Below the pieces are notes generated by a model, which did no database searches, was not told the DNA's origin, and saw only the letters and a program-made list of their open reading frames with translations. From Chitinispirillum sp. (GTDB lineage: Bacteria > Fibrobacterota > Chitinivibrionia > Chitinivibrionales > Chitinispirillaceae), in assembly GCA_007115975.1 (NCBI GenBank), contig SKJJ01000129.1, positions 1 to 45,315 on the forward strand: a stretch of DNA of 45,315 nt, read 5' to 3'. Position numbers and translations under genes: made by a program. This document shows positions 16,450 to 24,586 of the stretch, piece by piece; positions within the stretch are counted from its first letter, which is position 1, and every line of letters starts with the position of its first letter.

Positions 16450-18087
16450 TCAGGCAAGTACCTTCCGTGATAGTTTATTATCTTTCATGGTGTAAAGAAC
16501 TCTCTGCCACTGCAACTCGTTTTTTGCATCACCGTCATCGCCTTTTCCGGGGAACCTGCGCGAAACTCCGTTTTTTTCAACTTCACTTGTTTCAAGCTGT
16601 ACCGTAGCTCCCCACAGGTACTCCAGACCAATCATGACATTTGAGATATACTCATTAACAAGTGGTTTACCCTCAAAACGGTGATTCAGATAGAGCACAT
16701 TATTTGCATTTCTCTGGGTATCGACAAATATATCGGGTGGATGATACAGCTGGTCTTTAATCATATCTTTGTACTCCCCGGCATTTCTGCTTTTGACATA
16801 ATATTCCCATACCATCCGTTCCTGATTGATTCTTTTTCCGGTAACAAAGAGGTGGTGTTTATTTACAAAATCCTGATCTATGTAATTTTCAATAAACAGA
16901 AAATCACTGCTATTTTTGCGCACTTCAAAGATTCGTTCAATTCCCCTATTCTCGTTTTGGTCAAATGAGTCACGCTCCTTTGTACCCAAAAGCATTTCAT
17001 AGGCTTTTGAATATCTCCCCTTATCTCCCATACTCTCGATATATTGGAACACCCTGATTCCAAGAGCATAGGGATTTAGGCCAACTCTTGGCAGTGAGGC
17101 GATCCCGGCATGAAGCCTCGCAAAGTCAGCTTCGTGACCAATGATTCTGTCATCGGATAAAAACAGTTTTTCATGCCAGTAACTGGCCCACCCTTCATTC
17201 ATGATTTTTGTTCGAATCTGGGGCTGAAAAAAGAGGGATGTTTTTCTTGCTATTTCTATGATGGTTTTCATCCACCTGTTTTTATCTTTGTTGAGGAATT
17301 CGGAATTTTTCATTATATACTGAATCAGATCAAGCTTTGTTTCCACAGGTTTTGATGTATATCTTTCGAAAAGTGAACAGAATTCGGGATATTTTGTGTT
17401 TACATCCAAAAAAAAACGCTGTTCTCCATTATCTCCAATCTCCTTTATATAACCGTTGTAGCGCTCTATCTCTTTTACATATTCTGTAAGAGGAATACCC
17501 TTCTCTTTTTGCAGAAAAATATCGAAATAGTAGTCTAACCTACTCAGGCGCTGTCCAGGAGTCACACCATCATATTTTGCGAGTTCAGTATGATAATCAG
17601 CCATATTATCAATAGCCCTTGCAAACTCAATGATATAATCCACCCAGTGTCCCTTTTCTGAGCGCAGATTAGTAATAATACGCTTGTCAGAAAGTGCCTG
17701 GCCTGTAAAGTCCAAATCCCATGTATTTTGGAACAGTATGTTGTTTTGAAAAAAGTCTATATGTCCCAGTACATGGTAAAAAATCATGACATTCATCCAG
17801 TCGGGATTATTATCGTTGTAAAAAGAGATTGCCGGCCTGGTATTTATAACCGTCTCATAGGGATTGTTTGGATAGAGCTCATAGCGTCCCTTTTCCTTTA
17901 ACACCTCAACGTCATGAACCCAGTAATCGTAAAGGGTGGGTATCATATACTTTGGGGTCAGCTCTATGAGGTCACGGTTAGTAACGATATATTCGAGGGT
18001 TTCTTTATCAAAAGTTAAACCCGCATCATAAGCCCGCTCCTTGCAGCCCTCCATTATGCCTTTTGTTTTCTGATCGACTAATTCCAT
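16450..18087 (-). CDS. spoVR: SpoVR family protein (YcgB-like)
   Basis: A 545-residue cytoplasmic protein with the full SpoVR signature: YHVLGHIDFFQNN (about 104-116), NEGWASYWHEKLF (about 299-311) and NPYALG with the following FQYIES. The conserved His and Glu suggest a metal site, but no reaction is established. SpoVR affects spore cortex in Bacillus; outside spore formers it always travels with PrkA and YeaH, as here. The start ATG abuts the yeaH stop (TAGATG), implying coupled translation, and a GAGG lies about 11 nt upstream. The C-terminal tail (Gly/Asp-rich around 515-525) is variable in the family. Confidence 0.93.
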   Translation of the reverse strand: MELVDQKTKGIMEGCKERAYDAGLTFDKETLEYIVTNRDLIELTPKYMIPTLYDYWVHDVEVLKEKGRYELYPNNPYETVINTRPAISFYNDNNPDWMNVMIFYHVLGHIDFFQNNILFQNTWDLDFTGQALSDKRIITNLRSEKGHWVDYIIEFARAIDNMADYHTELAKYDGVTPGQRLSRLDYYFDIFLQKEKGIPLTEYVKEIERYNGYIKEIGDNGEQRFFLDVNTKYPEFCSLFERYTSKPVETKLDLIQYIMKNSEFLNKDKNRWMKTIIEIARKTSLFFQPQIRTKIMNEGWASYWHEKLFLSDDRIIGHEADFARLHAGIASLPRVGLNPYALGIRVFQYIESMGDKGRYSKAYEMLLGTKERDSFDQNENRGIERIFEVRKNSSDFLFIENYIDQDFVNKHHLFVTGKRINQERMVWEYYVKSRNAGEYKDMIKDQLYHPPDIFVDTQRNANNVLYLNHRFEGKPLVNEYISNVMIGLEYLWGATVQLETSEVEKNGVSRRFPGKGDDGDAKNELQWQRVLYTMKDNKLSRKVLA

Positions 18088-19446
18088 CTATTTCATAACC
18101 TCTTGTGAAATAAGTTCTCTGATTCCCCGGATAAGCCTGGTCTCATCAGCACTCTCCTGTACAATATCCATCCGAAGATAATCGTTGCACTCTTCCAAGA
18201 GCCCCGAGTCTTCGATATATTTCTGGACTTCAGTTTTCTGTCCGGCACTATAAGTATGCTCGGCAATGGTAATACCAACTCTGCTTGCATACCCCAAAAT
18301 CTTTTTCAATTCAGGCAGAGCCTTCTCTCCAATGGTATCCCAGTCATCTCCATCGGTACCCTGAAAAACAAACACGTTATAGTCTTTTGCCAGATTCTCC
18401 TTTTCAACGATTTCGTTTACCAGAGAGTATGCTGCGGATACCTGTGTACCACCAGCCACCTTGGAGTTATAGTAGGAGTGAAAATCAGCAACTTCCTTGG
18501 CTTCAGTATCGTGCACAATAAAGCGGGTCTCCACTCTTTTTGCATACTGATAAAGAAGCCAGGAGTAGATAAGTACATGCTGAGCTACTACCAGCTCGGT
18601 ACATTTTCCGGCCATAGACCCTGAATAGTCCCTCACAAAAAAGACCACCGCCTGGGATTCATACTCCTTTTCTCTTGAGAGGATTCTGTATATTCTGTCT
18701 CTTGGCGACACCAAAAATTGGGTCGTGTCGATAGCATGCACTTCACTCAGTCTGTCAAGACCAATATTTGTCTCGAGGACTTTTCTCAACGTCGCTTTTT
18801 TATCCAAAACCTGCCCGAACCCCCTGTTAATGTCGGTTATTTCATAGGTATACTTTGCCAGGGCCTTTTTTGTTCCCCTGTCTTTAAGGTTGGGTAACTC
18901 AAACTGCTCGGTCAGTATTCTGCCAAGATCATAGGCACTGGATTCCATCTCGTGCGATCCGCCTCCACCCTGCCCAGCACCAGTGCCCTCTCCCTGCTCG
19001 GGGCGCACCGGCTGCTCGCCTATCACCTCTCCATCCTGCCCCTCACCTGCACCTCCGGCCTGCTCCTGCTGTGTTTCACTGACCGTATCGTGAAGAAATT
19101 TCTCCTCCACCGTTGTGGGAACGATGACCACAGAGTCTCCTGCACTTCGCCCGGGCTTAAACAGCTTCCCCACTCTTATTTTCCTTGGAAACCCATCCTT
19201 TTCCCTTCTCCTGTCACGCTCCAGCAGCTCATCAATGGTAGTCATCCCGAACCTAACCGAAAAGTCCGGCATACCATGTGACTGAATTACATTTCCATCA
19301 TGAGAGGAGTAGATTCCCGGCATGGAATGCGAGGCATCACTGCGGTGAAGCGGAGTATGGTCAGCATTCTTACACTCTTCATACCTTCTTGCTTCTCTTT
19401 TGAGCTGTTCATAGGTTTGCTGTTTTGACAATTCATTCTGCTTCAT
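18088..19446 (-). CDS. yeaH: YeaH/DUF444 family protein with VWA-like domain
   Basis: A 452-residue DUF444 protein. The N-terminal half is charged and has a Gly/Glu/Gln-rich low-complexity linker (about 130-165). The C-terminal half is a von Willebrand A-like domain with MIDAS motif RDYSGSMAG (about 270-278) and the later FQGTDGDDW. It is the fixed partner of PrkA (YeaG) and SpoVR (YcgB) in many bacteria, linked in E. coli to nitrogen-starvation and stress survival; molecular role open. It starts 8 bp after the prkA stop with GAGGAG as ribosome site. The pairing of a VWA protein with an AAA+ protein recalls MoxR/VWA and chelatase systems, in which the two assemble on a substrate protein. Confidence 0.92.
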   Translation of the reverse strand: MKQNELSKQQTYEQLKREARRYEECKNADHTPLHRSDASHSMPGIYSSHDGNVIQSHGMPDFSVRFGMTTIDELLERDRRREKDGFPRKIRVGKLFKPGRSAGDSVVIVPTTVEEKFLHDTVSETQQEQAGGAGEGQDGEVIGEQPVRPEQGEGTGAGQGGGGSHEMESSAYDLGRILTEQFELPNLKDRGTKKALAKYTYEITDINRGFGQVLDKKATLRKVLETNIGLDRLSEVHAIDTTQFLVSPRDRIYRILSREKEYESQAVVFFVRDYSGSMAGKCTELVVAQHVLIYSWLLYQYAKRVETRFIVHDTEAKEVADFHSYYNSKVAGGTQVSAAYSLVNEIVEKENLAKDYNVFVFQGTDGDDWDTIGEKALPELKKILGYASRVGITIAEHTYSAGQKTEVQKYIEDSGLLEECNDYLRMDIVQESADETRLIRGIRELISQEVMK

Positions 19447-19454
19447 TTATCTCC

Positions 19455-21515
19455 TCAGCTCTCATCTTCCTGGGTGCAGAAATACTCTATGGTTTTCTGT
19501 GCACAGGTGTTACAGTAATTGAGTTTATTGAACATTGTGCGAACCATTCGGTCGTAGAGCTTCTGATTTTCCTCATTGGTTCTGTTTGCAAGGGCTCCGA
19601 CCAGACTTCCGGCCCCGGCGATATCGCTCTTGAGTCTTACATCTGTGACAGCCTTTACAAGCTCAAGATTATCCATAAAATCGTATTCCGGATCAAGGGA
19701 GATCTTCTGACCATAAATTTTGCGGATCGATGTCCTGAAGGTATCTCGCTGCTCTCTTGTCTTAAGGCCAAGACGCTCATCAACACTGGTAATATATCGT
19801 TCGTCTATTTTCAGTGCCTTGAGTTCTCCATTCTGCGGGTCCTTATATTTCCACATCTTGTCCGGCCCCAGATTCTCTGCATCTATTCCGATAATCATAT
19901 TTACATAGTTCATTACATCTTTACGAATTGCATGGGGCTCATCCATATAGGCATTAAACATCTCAGTCATTATTCGTTCCCTGTACATACTCTTTGCGAT
20001 CTTTAGATCCTCCAGATATTTTTTCCGGTCGTTGGGATCGGTTACATAGTCCAGCACCACTCTCTCAAGAGCCTTGAAAATATCATAGGCAAACATGCAC
20101 CTGCCCTCGTTGGTTTCAGAACTTTCTATAAGCAGCTGCACCGCTCTTCCGAGGTTTCTCTGTCCAAGCCCCTTTTGCCCGTATCGCTTTTCTATTGATG
20201 TATCCTGATTCAGAGTGTCAATAACTTCTGCCAGCGTCTTGATACTCTTCTCACCCGCCACATCCCCAGCCGAAAGCTTAAGCATCTCAACAGGAGTTAG
20301 TTTTTCAGAGTGAGGAAGACGTGACAAAACCACTCCAACACTTGCTGCATAATTGAGATTCGGGTCCTGGTGAAGCACTTCGTTACTCAGTGTTGTTCTG
20401 GTTTCCGAGCCGATAGAATACTGAGTGAGGCTGTTCTGCAGCCGGTAGTTGGTATTGTGCGACACATAGCATATTCTGCACCTGTCAACAATTGGTGCCT
20501 CCTCCTTTTCGGAAAGAAAGTGATTGAACTCTGCATTGTTGGATGTGGCGATAATCAACGAATCTATCGGCCACTTATACCCGTCAACTTCAATGGTTCT
20601 ATTCTGTATAACCCCGAGGTACACCTGCACCAGATCCTTCTTATTTTTAAAAATCTCATCACTGAAATGGATACCGCCGCCTGCAACTCTTGCCAATGCA
20701 CCCCGACGGAGATCGAATTTATAGGGGTTATTGGTGTCGGTTACATGGAGCAGCCTCTGTATAGATTCTTCACCAAGCAGATCTACGGCAGAGGAGGTCA
20801 TTTTATCTTTTGCGGGATATTTACCGGTGACAGTACCGAGGCTTTCGGACATAGGAACCGGTACCACTTCCACAAAAGAGAGCATCTCATCCTCTTTTTC
20901 GTTAGTAAATTCACGGATCTGATCCCAAATATAGCCGCTACATGCTCCCAGAGGTCGGTAATTATTGTACACACTCTCTACCAGTTTCTGGGTGAAACCA
21001 GTTTTTGAAGCGAGGTATTCTTTGGATTTTTCCATAGAAGACATAAAATTCATTGCAAGCACCATTGGATCTTCATAGGTCTGCGATTCCACGGTCTTTA
21101 TCTTTCCGTAATCACCAAGCTTGTCCAGATCAACAAATCTGAATGTGTACTTTCTGTTTTTTTCTTCCGAAAGAAACTCTCTGTAACGACTGCACAGAAA
21201 CTCGACAAAGAATGTTTTTCCGTTTCCCGGCTCTCCAACAAGAACAAAGGCCATCTCGGATGATGATCCCCCCTCTGCAGCATCTTTGACATACGATACA
21301 AAGCTATTCACCTCATCGTACATTCCTATTACATGCTTTTTCCCATTGCGGAAAATGGGAAAATCATAGGTGGTTTTTCCGTTTACAACGACCTTGGTTA
21401 TCGGGTCCTGAAGAATCATCCGAGCCACGCCCTGAAACGCATTTTCGAATACCCGTTCATTTTTCTTTATGGCTGCAAGGTGATACAGCAGACTCTTAAG
21501 GTTTTTTGAACCCAT
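19455..21515 (-). CDS. prkA: PrkA-family serine protein kinase / AAA+ protein
   Basis: A 686-residue protein with the PrkA AAA domain: Walker A VGEPGNGKT (about 93-101), Walker B-like region GGIHFSDEIFKNKKD (about 280-294), and sensor region IATSNNAEF. The C-terminal half is the PrkA kinase-like region. Two Cys pairs are notable: CRIC in the middle and CNTC...C at the very C-terminus, a possible metal site. First gene of the operon prkA-yeaH-spoVR-prkA2. The ATG at 21515 follows AGGAGGAGTG; a GTG one codon earlier sits too close to the ribosome site. E. coli YeaG and Bacillus PrkA are reported kinases or proteases of stress physiology; the role here is inferred from family only. Confidence 0.92.
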   Translation of the reverse strand: MGSKNLKSLLYHLAAIKKNERVFENAFQGVARMILQDPITKVVVNGKTTYDFPIFRNGKKHVIGMYDEVNSFVSYVKDAAEGGSSSEMAFVLVGEPGNGKTFFVEFLCSRYREFLSEEKNRKYTFRFVDLDKLGDYGKIKTVESQTYEDPMVLAMNFMSSMEKSKEYLASKTGFTQKLVESVYNNYRPLGACSGYIWDQIREFTNEKEDEMLSFVEVVPVPMSESLGTVTGKYPAKDKMTSSAVDLLGEESIQRLLHVTDTNNPYKFDLRRGALARVAGGGIHFSDEIFKNKKDLVQVYLGVIQNRTIEVDGYKWPIDSLIIATSNNAEFNHFLSEKEEAPIVDRCRICYVSHNTNYRLQNSLTQYSIGSETRTTLSNEVLHQDPNLNYAASVGVVLSRLPHSEKLTPVEMLKLSAGDVAGEKSIKTLAEVIDTLNQDTSIEKRYGQKGLGQRNLGRAVQLLIESSETNEGRCMFAYDIFKALERVVLDYVTDPNDRKKYLEDLKIAKSMYRERIMTEMFNAYMDEPHAIRKDVMNYVNMIIGIDAENLGPDKMWKYKDPQNGELKALKIDERYITSVDERLGLKTREQRDTFRTSIRKIYGQKISLDPEYDFMDNLELVKAVTDVRLKSDIAGAGSLVGALANRTNEENQKLYDRMVRTMFNKLNYCNTCAQKTIEYFCTQEDES

Positions 21516-22071
21516 CACTCCTCCTAATTTAATCTGTAAACCTACTTGGTATCAGTGGTGTTTGTATCCGCAAGGGATCGTTTTTTATTGCACGAAAACT
21601 GCGTCATTCAGGATTTTATGAGACCGTATGATTCCAAAGACGCACAGCCGCCCAAAGGTTTACATATACACTCATTATCACTCGGTAACCTTGAACAAAG
21701 CAGCGGGCAGACGGTGCAAAATCTCTTGGACCTGAGTTTGCACTACGACGCCAGGGGGGTGTTTATTTTATTGGATTGAGGAGAGTACTTCTAACCGCCA
21801 CTACCGTGCAGGGGGCTGAGGTCAACTTAAAAGTTACCATACGATACCATGTTCCGCTCACACTGAGCGCTCCTGTCCTCGGGAGCAGTCAAAGTGTTCC
21901 CACCCAAAAAGCAGGAACAGTTCGATACGGCCAATCGGCATCACCGTTGCAAGTGTGAGCGGAGCATAAGCATAAACTTTATTGTCACAACCTACCGGGT
22001 GTGGATGAGAAGTGGCGCCTAGGTTAAAAACCATGGTGAGCTTGGGAAATCGGCTCAGAGCATATCCCAGA
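21516..22071. other. 556-bp gene-free interval upstream of the PrkA operon
   Basis: No credible gene. It must contain the PrkA operon promoter near 21520-21620, but no box is convincing by eye. It also holds a 111-bp inverted-repeat element (21853-21963). A GCCAGGGGGG stretch near 21750 weakly recalls the R1 end. Confidence 0.6.
21853..21963. repeat. 111-bp element with 12-bp perfect terminal inverted repeats
   Basis: TCCGCTCACACT (21853-21864) and AGTGTGAGCGGA (21952-21963) are exact reverse complements. Inside the left end a small hairpin GCTCC...GGGAGC (about 21869-21886) occurs. Size and ends resemble a miniature inverted-repeat element or a structured RNA; no second copy is seen in the window. 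Confidence 0.6.
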
Positions 22072-23100
22072 TCAGCAGTTTTCAGCAATCATGTATAGGA
22101 GCTTTTCCGACTCTTTCCATCCCAAACAGGGATCGGTGATCGATTTTCCGAAAACATCTTCATTGGGTTTCTGTGAGCCATCCTCGATATAGCTTTCGAT
22201 CATAAGTCCGCTTATTAGCTTTTTCAGCAGCGGTGAATAGTGCCTGCTTCGCAAAACCTCATGTGCTATACGGGGCTGTTCCAAATATTTTTTTCCACTG
22301 TTATCATGGTTGGTATCAATAAAGATTGCCGCATTTTTCAGATTGCGCTTTTCATAGACATTGGCGGCGTAGATGAGATCTTCATGATGGTAATTTGGAA
22401 TAACCTGTCCGTAGTGGTCAACAGCTCCTCTGAGGATAAGATGGGCATAAGGGTTTCCATCAGTGCTGACCTCCCAACCATTGTAGGAGAAGTTGTGGGG
22501 GATCTGAGCGGCAAACACAGAGTTAAGAGCGACCTTGAGATCCCCGCTGGTGGGGTTTTTCATCCCCACTGGAATGTCAAGTCCGCTTGCAGTAAGGCGA
22601 TGCTGCTGGTTTTCCACCGATCGGGCTCCGATTGCCACATAACACACAAGATCATCAAGGTAGGGATGATTATTAGGGTAGAGCATCTCATCAGCAGAAG
22701 ACAATCCGCTCTCAGAGATAGCCCTGATATGCATTTTTCGTATTGCCGCAATGCCTTGTGCCAGGTTTGGACTTTTGAGATGATCGGGTTGATGAGCCAT
22801 ACCCTTGTATCCTTCACCGGTAGTGCGTGGCTTATTGGTATACAGGCGGGGAATGATCATCACCTTCTCTTTCACCTTCTCCTGAACCGATGCAAGTTTT
22901 GCAACATATTCACAAACCGCCTCTTCATCATGGGCCGAACAGGGGCCTATTACCACCACAAAGCGGTCGTCCTTTTTCTCCAATACAGCACGAAGTTGCG
23001 CATCACGTTCTTTCTTTATTGTTTCCAGTTCCTTACTTACCGGAACCACTGACTTTATCTCTTCAGCTGAAGGTAATGTTCTGATCTTATTGAAACCCAT
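22072..23100 (-). CDS. aroF: 3-deoxy-7-phosphoheptulonate (DAHP) synthase, class I alpha (AroF/AroG/AroH type)
   Basis: A 342-residue enzyme that condenses phosphoenolpyruvate with erythrose 4-phosphate, the first step to chorismate and the aromatic amino acids. Seen motifs: VVIGPCSAHDE (PEP site), PRLYTNKPRTTGEGYKG (the KPRTT block), KNPTSGDLKVALNS and DTNHDNSGKKYLEQP (metal/substrate His and Asp region). Its PRTTGEGYKGMAHQP version differs from the enterobacterial PRTTVGWKG. Start ATG at 23100 follows AAGGAG with 8 nt; a longer frame to 23139 adds 13 residues without support. It lies 104 bp behind hydE on the same strand, after a 7-bp stem hairpin (CTGTCTT/AAGACAG), so it may be co-transcribed or have its own promoter. 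Feedback specificity (Phe, Tyr or Trp) is not readable. Confidence 0.92.
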   Translation of the reverse strand: MGFNKIRTLPSAEEIKSVVPVSKELETIKKERDAQLRAVLEKKDDRFVVVIGPCSAHDEEAVCEYVAKLASVQEKVKEKVMIIPRLYTNKPRTTGEGYKGMAHQPDHLKSPNLAQGIAAIRKMHIRAISESGLSSADEMLYPNNHPYLDDLVCYVAIGARSVENQQHRLTASGLDIPVGMKNPTSGDLKVALNSVFAAQIPHNFSYNGWEVSTDGNPYAHLILRGAVDHYGQVIPNYHHEDLIYAANVYEKRNLKNAAIFIDTNHDNSGKKYLEQPRIAHEVLRSRHYSPLLKKLISGLMIESYIEDGSQKPNEDVFGKSITDPCLGWKESEKLLYMIAENC

Positions 23101-23204
23101 CCCTGTAACTCCTTGAAATATTCTGAAAATAGTTGTCACCTTAAATATAATGAACTATAGAAAATACCACTGTCTTACTGATCAGACAAGACAGAATTTC
23201 CTTT

Positions 23205-24317
23205 TTAGGATCTCCCGGGACCATTTACTTTTTTCCGGAAATGGAGAGAATCTCCCCACTGATCGAAACCCACTTCACGTCCAACAGAACGAATTCTTCT
23301 CTCAAGACAACCTCTGCACTGCTCTCTGTTCTCATCCACACAGGGTTTATCCTCATACAGAAGATAATCCTTGCGGACCTCCAGAGGTGTTAGCTGGGGC
23401 ATAATAACATTGGCGCCAAAATCAAGTCCAAGCTCTCTGCCATTCTCTTTTATGGTCTGAAGTGCAGTAGTGGCAGCAATGTTGACGTCCTTTAGCACCA
23501 ACCGGCACAGTGCAATCATCAAAAGTGACCGTGTGAGAATCTCATCTCTCTGGGCTTCAACGCTTACCTTGTACTGTTTCATCTCTGTGTCTGAATGGAC
23601 GATATAGGGCCCCATCCCCACCATGTCAATGTCTCTGTCACGGAAAAAGAGCAGGTCATCAACCAGATGCTCCAGAGTCTGCCCCGGAAGACCAATCATA
23701 ACCCCGGTTCCCACCTGAAAACCTATCTGCTTAAGAATTTCAAGGCACCTTACCCTTGACTCAAGCGTCTGCTGCGGAGGATGAATCGACCTGAACAGCT
23801 GAGGATTTGTGGTTTCGACCCTCAGAAGATAGCGATGTGCACCAGCCGCAAATAATCGCCGGTAGACTTCTGGTTCCTGCTCTCCTATGCAAAGGGTAAT
23901 ACCAAGTCCGTCGGGAAGTTTCGGTGAAACGGTACACTCTTTGATTTTTTTTACGACCCTCTCTACAAGGTCGGTAAACGTGCGGTCCGTTCGTTCCCCC
24001 GATTGAAGCACCAGAGAGCCGTATCCCTGCTCTGCGCACCACTGAGCAGCTTCCAGAATATCCTGTTCACTGAGGGTATACCTGTTTACGCCATGATTGC
24101 TCTTTCGAATTCCGCAATAGTAGCAGTCTGATATGCACACATTGGAAAATTCAACAAGCCCCCTGTAAAACACTTTATTACCGCAGTTTTCCAGAAGAGT
24201 CCTGTTTGCAGCTGACCGAATGAGTTCTATCTGCTCAGGATCCCTTACCGCTATAAGCCGAAGAATACTTTCACGGTCCAGAACATCTTTTTGGAGAATT
24301 GTATCGATACTACTCAT
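23205..24317 (-). CDS. hydE: [FeFe] hydrogenase maturase HydE (radical SAM)
   Basis: A 370-residue radical SAM enzyme. The SAM cluster motif is CISDCYYCGIR (C-x3-C-x2-C) near residue 60, and the C-terminal second cluster motif is CVDENREQCRGC (C-x7-C-x2-C) near 332-343. HydE converts the HydG iron product toward the diiron subcluster of the H-cluster. I use the ATG at 24317: it follows GAGAGGAAACAG and overlaps the stop of the small upstream gene, implying coupled translation; the frame could extend 19 residues upstream, but that part is Lys/Arg-rich and inside the neighbouring gene. HydE, HydF and HydG are all within 4.4 kb here. Confidence is high from motifs and context. Confidence 0.95.
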   Translation of the reverse strand: MSSIDTILQKDVLDRESILRLIAVRDPEQIELIRSAANRTLLENCGNKVFYRGLVEFSNVCISDCYYCGIRKSNHGVNRYTLSEQDILEAAQWCAEQGYGSLVLQSGERTDRTFTDLVERVVKKIKECTVSPKLPDGLGITLCIGEQEPEVYRRLFAAGAHRYLLRVETTNPQLFRSIHPPQQTLESRVRCLEILKQIGFQVGTGVMIGLPGQTLEHLVDDLLFFRDRDIDMVGMGPYIVHSDTEMKQYKVSVEAQRDEILTRSLLMIALCRLVLKDVNIAATTALQTIKENGRELGLDFGANVIMPQLTPLEVRKDYLLYEDKPCVDENREQCRGCLERRIRSVGREVGFDQWGDSLHFRKKVNGPGRS

Positions 24318-24567
24318 CTGTTTCCTCTCGCAGTTTTGCTTCAAGCGCCCCTTTTTCCATCTCTTCAAGTCCATCCCACCCGTATATTATGTAGCCCCGA
24401 TGGGGATCAAGCTGAATTTTGTGGGATGATCCAACCGGCAGATCAAAACTGGTCTTTTTTGACTCGGGCACAAATCCCCATCGTTTGCCGTTTATTCTCG
24501 AGAGGATAATAGTGGTACCGAATTCTTTTTCAAGTTCAGTTATTTTACGGTGTACAGTGCTCAGAAT
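24310..24567 (-). CDS. Small unknown protein between hydG and hydE
   Basis: No family recognised. The open frame ends at 24310, its stop just after the hydE start, and has coding-like composition: charged, with a predicted helix-strand N-terminus (STVHRKITELEKEFG), a strand pair (TTIILSRINGKRWGFVPE) and a Tyr/Trp region (GYIIYGWDGLEEME). It has no cysteine clusters in this part and no signal peptide. An upstream ATG at 24648 would overlap hydG by 62 bp. Just after the hydG stop a GGGGGG sits before ATT (24567) and CTG (24564), so initiation may use a non-standard codon; the next GTG would cut the protein in half. The 85-residue product is proposed to act with the maturases. Start uncertain. 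Confidence 0.55.
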   Translation of the reverse strand: MLSTVHRKITELEKEFGTTIILSRINGKRWGFVPESKKTSFDLPVGSSHKIQLDPHRGYIIYGWDGLEEMEKGALEAKLREETDE

Positions 24568-24586
24568 GCCCCCCTGGATTTGGTGT

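Noticed and set aside
20370-21008. 212-codon frame antisense to prkA
   Set aside because: It lies wholly opposite a strongly supported gene and has no ribosome site or domain pattern.
22240-23052. 270-codon frame antisense to the DAHP synthase gene
   Set aside because: A mirror frame of a well-conserved enzyme; no support of its own.
24317-24374. Longer N-terminus for HydE
   Set aside because: The added residues are inside the neighbouring gene, and a GAGAGG site directly precedes the ATG at 24317.
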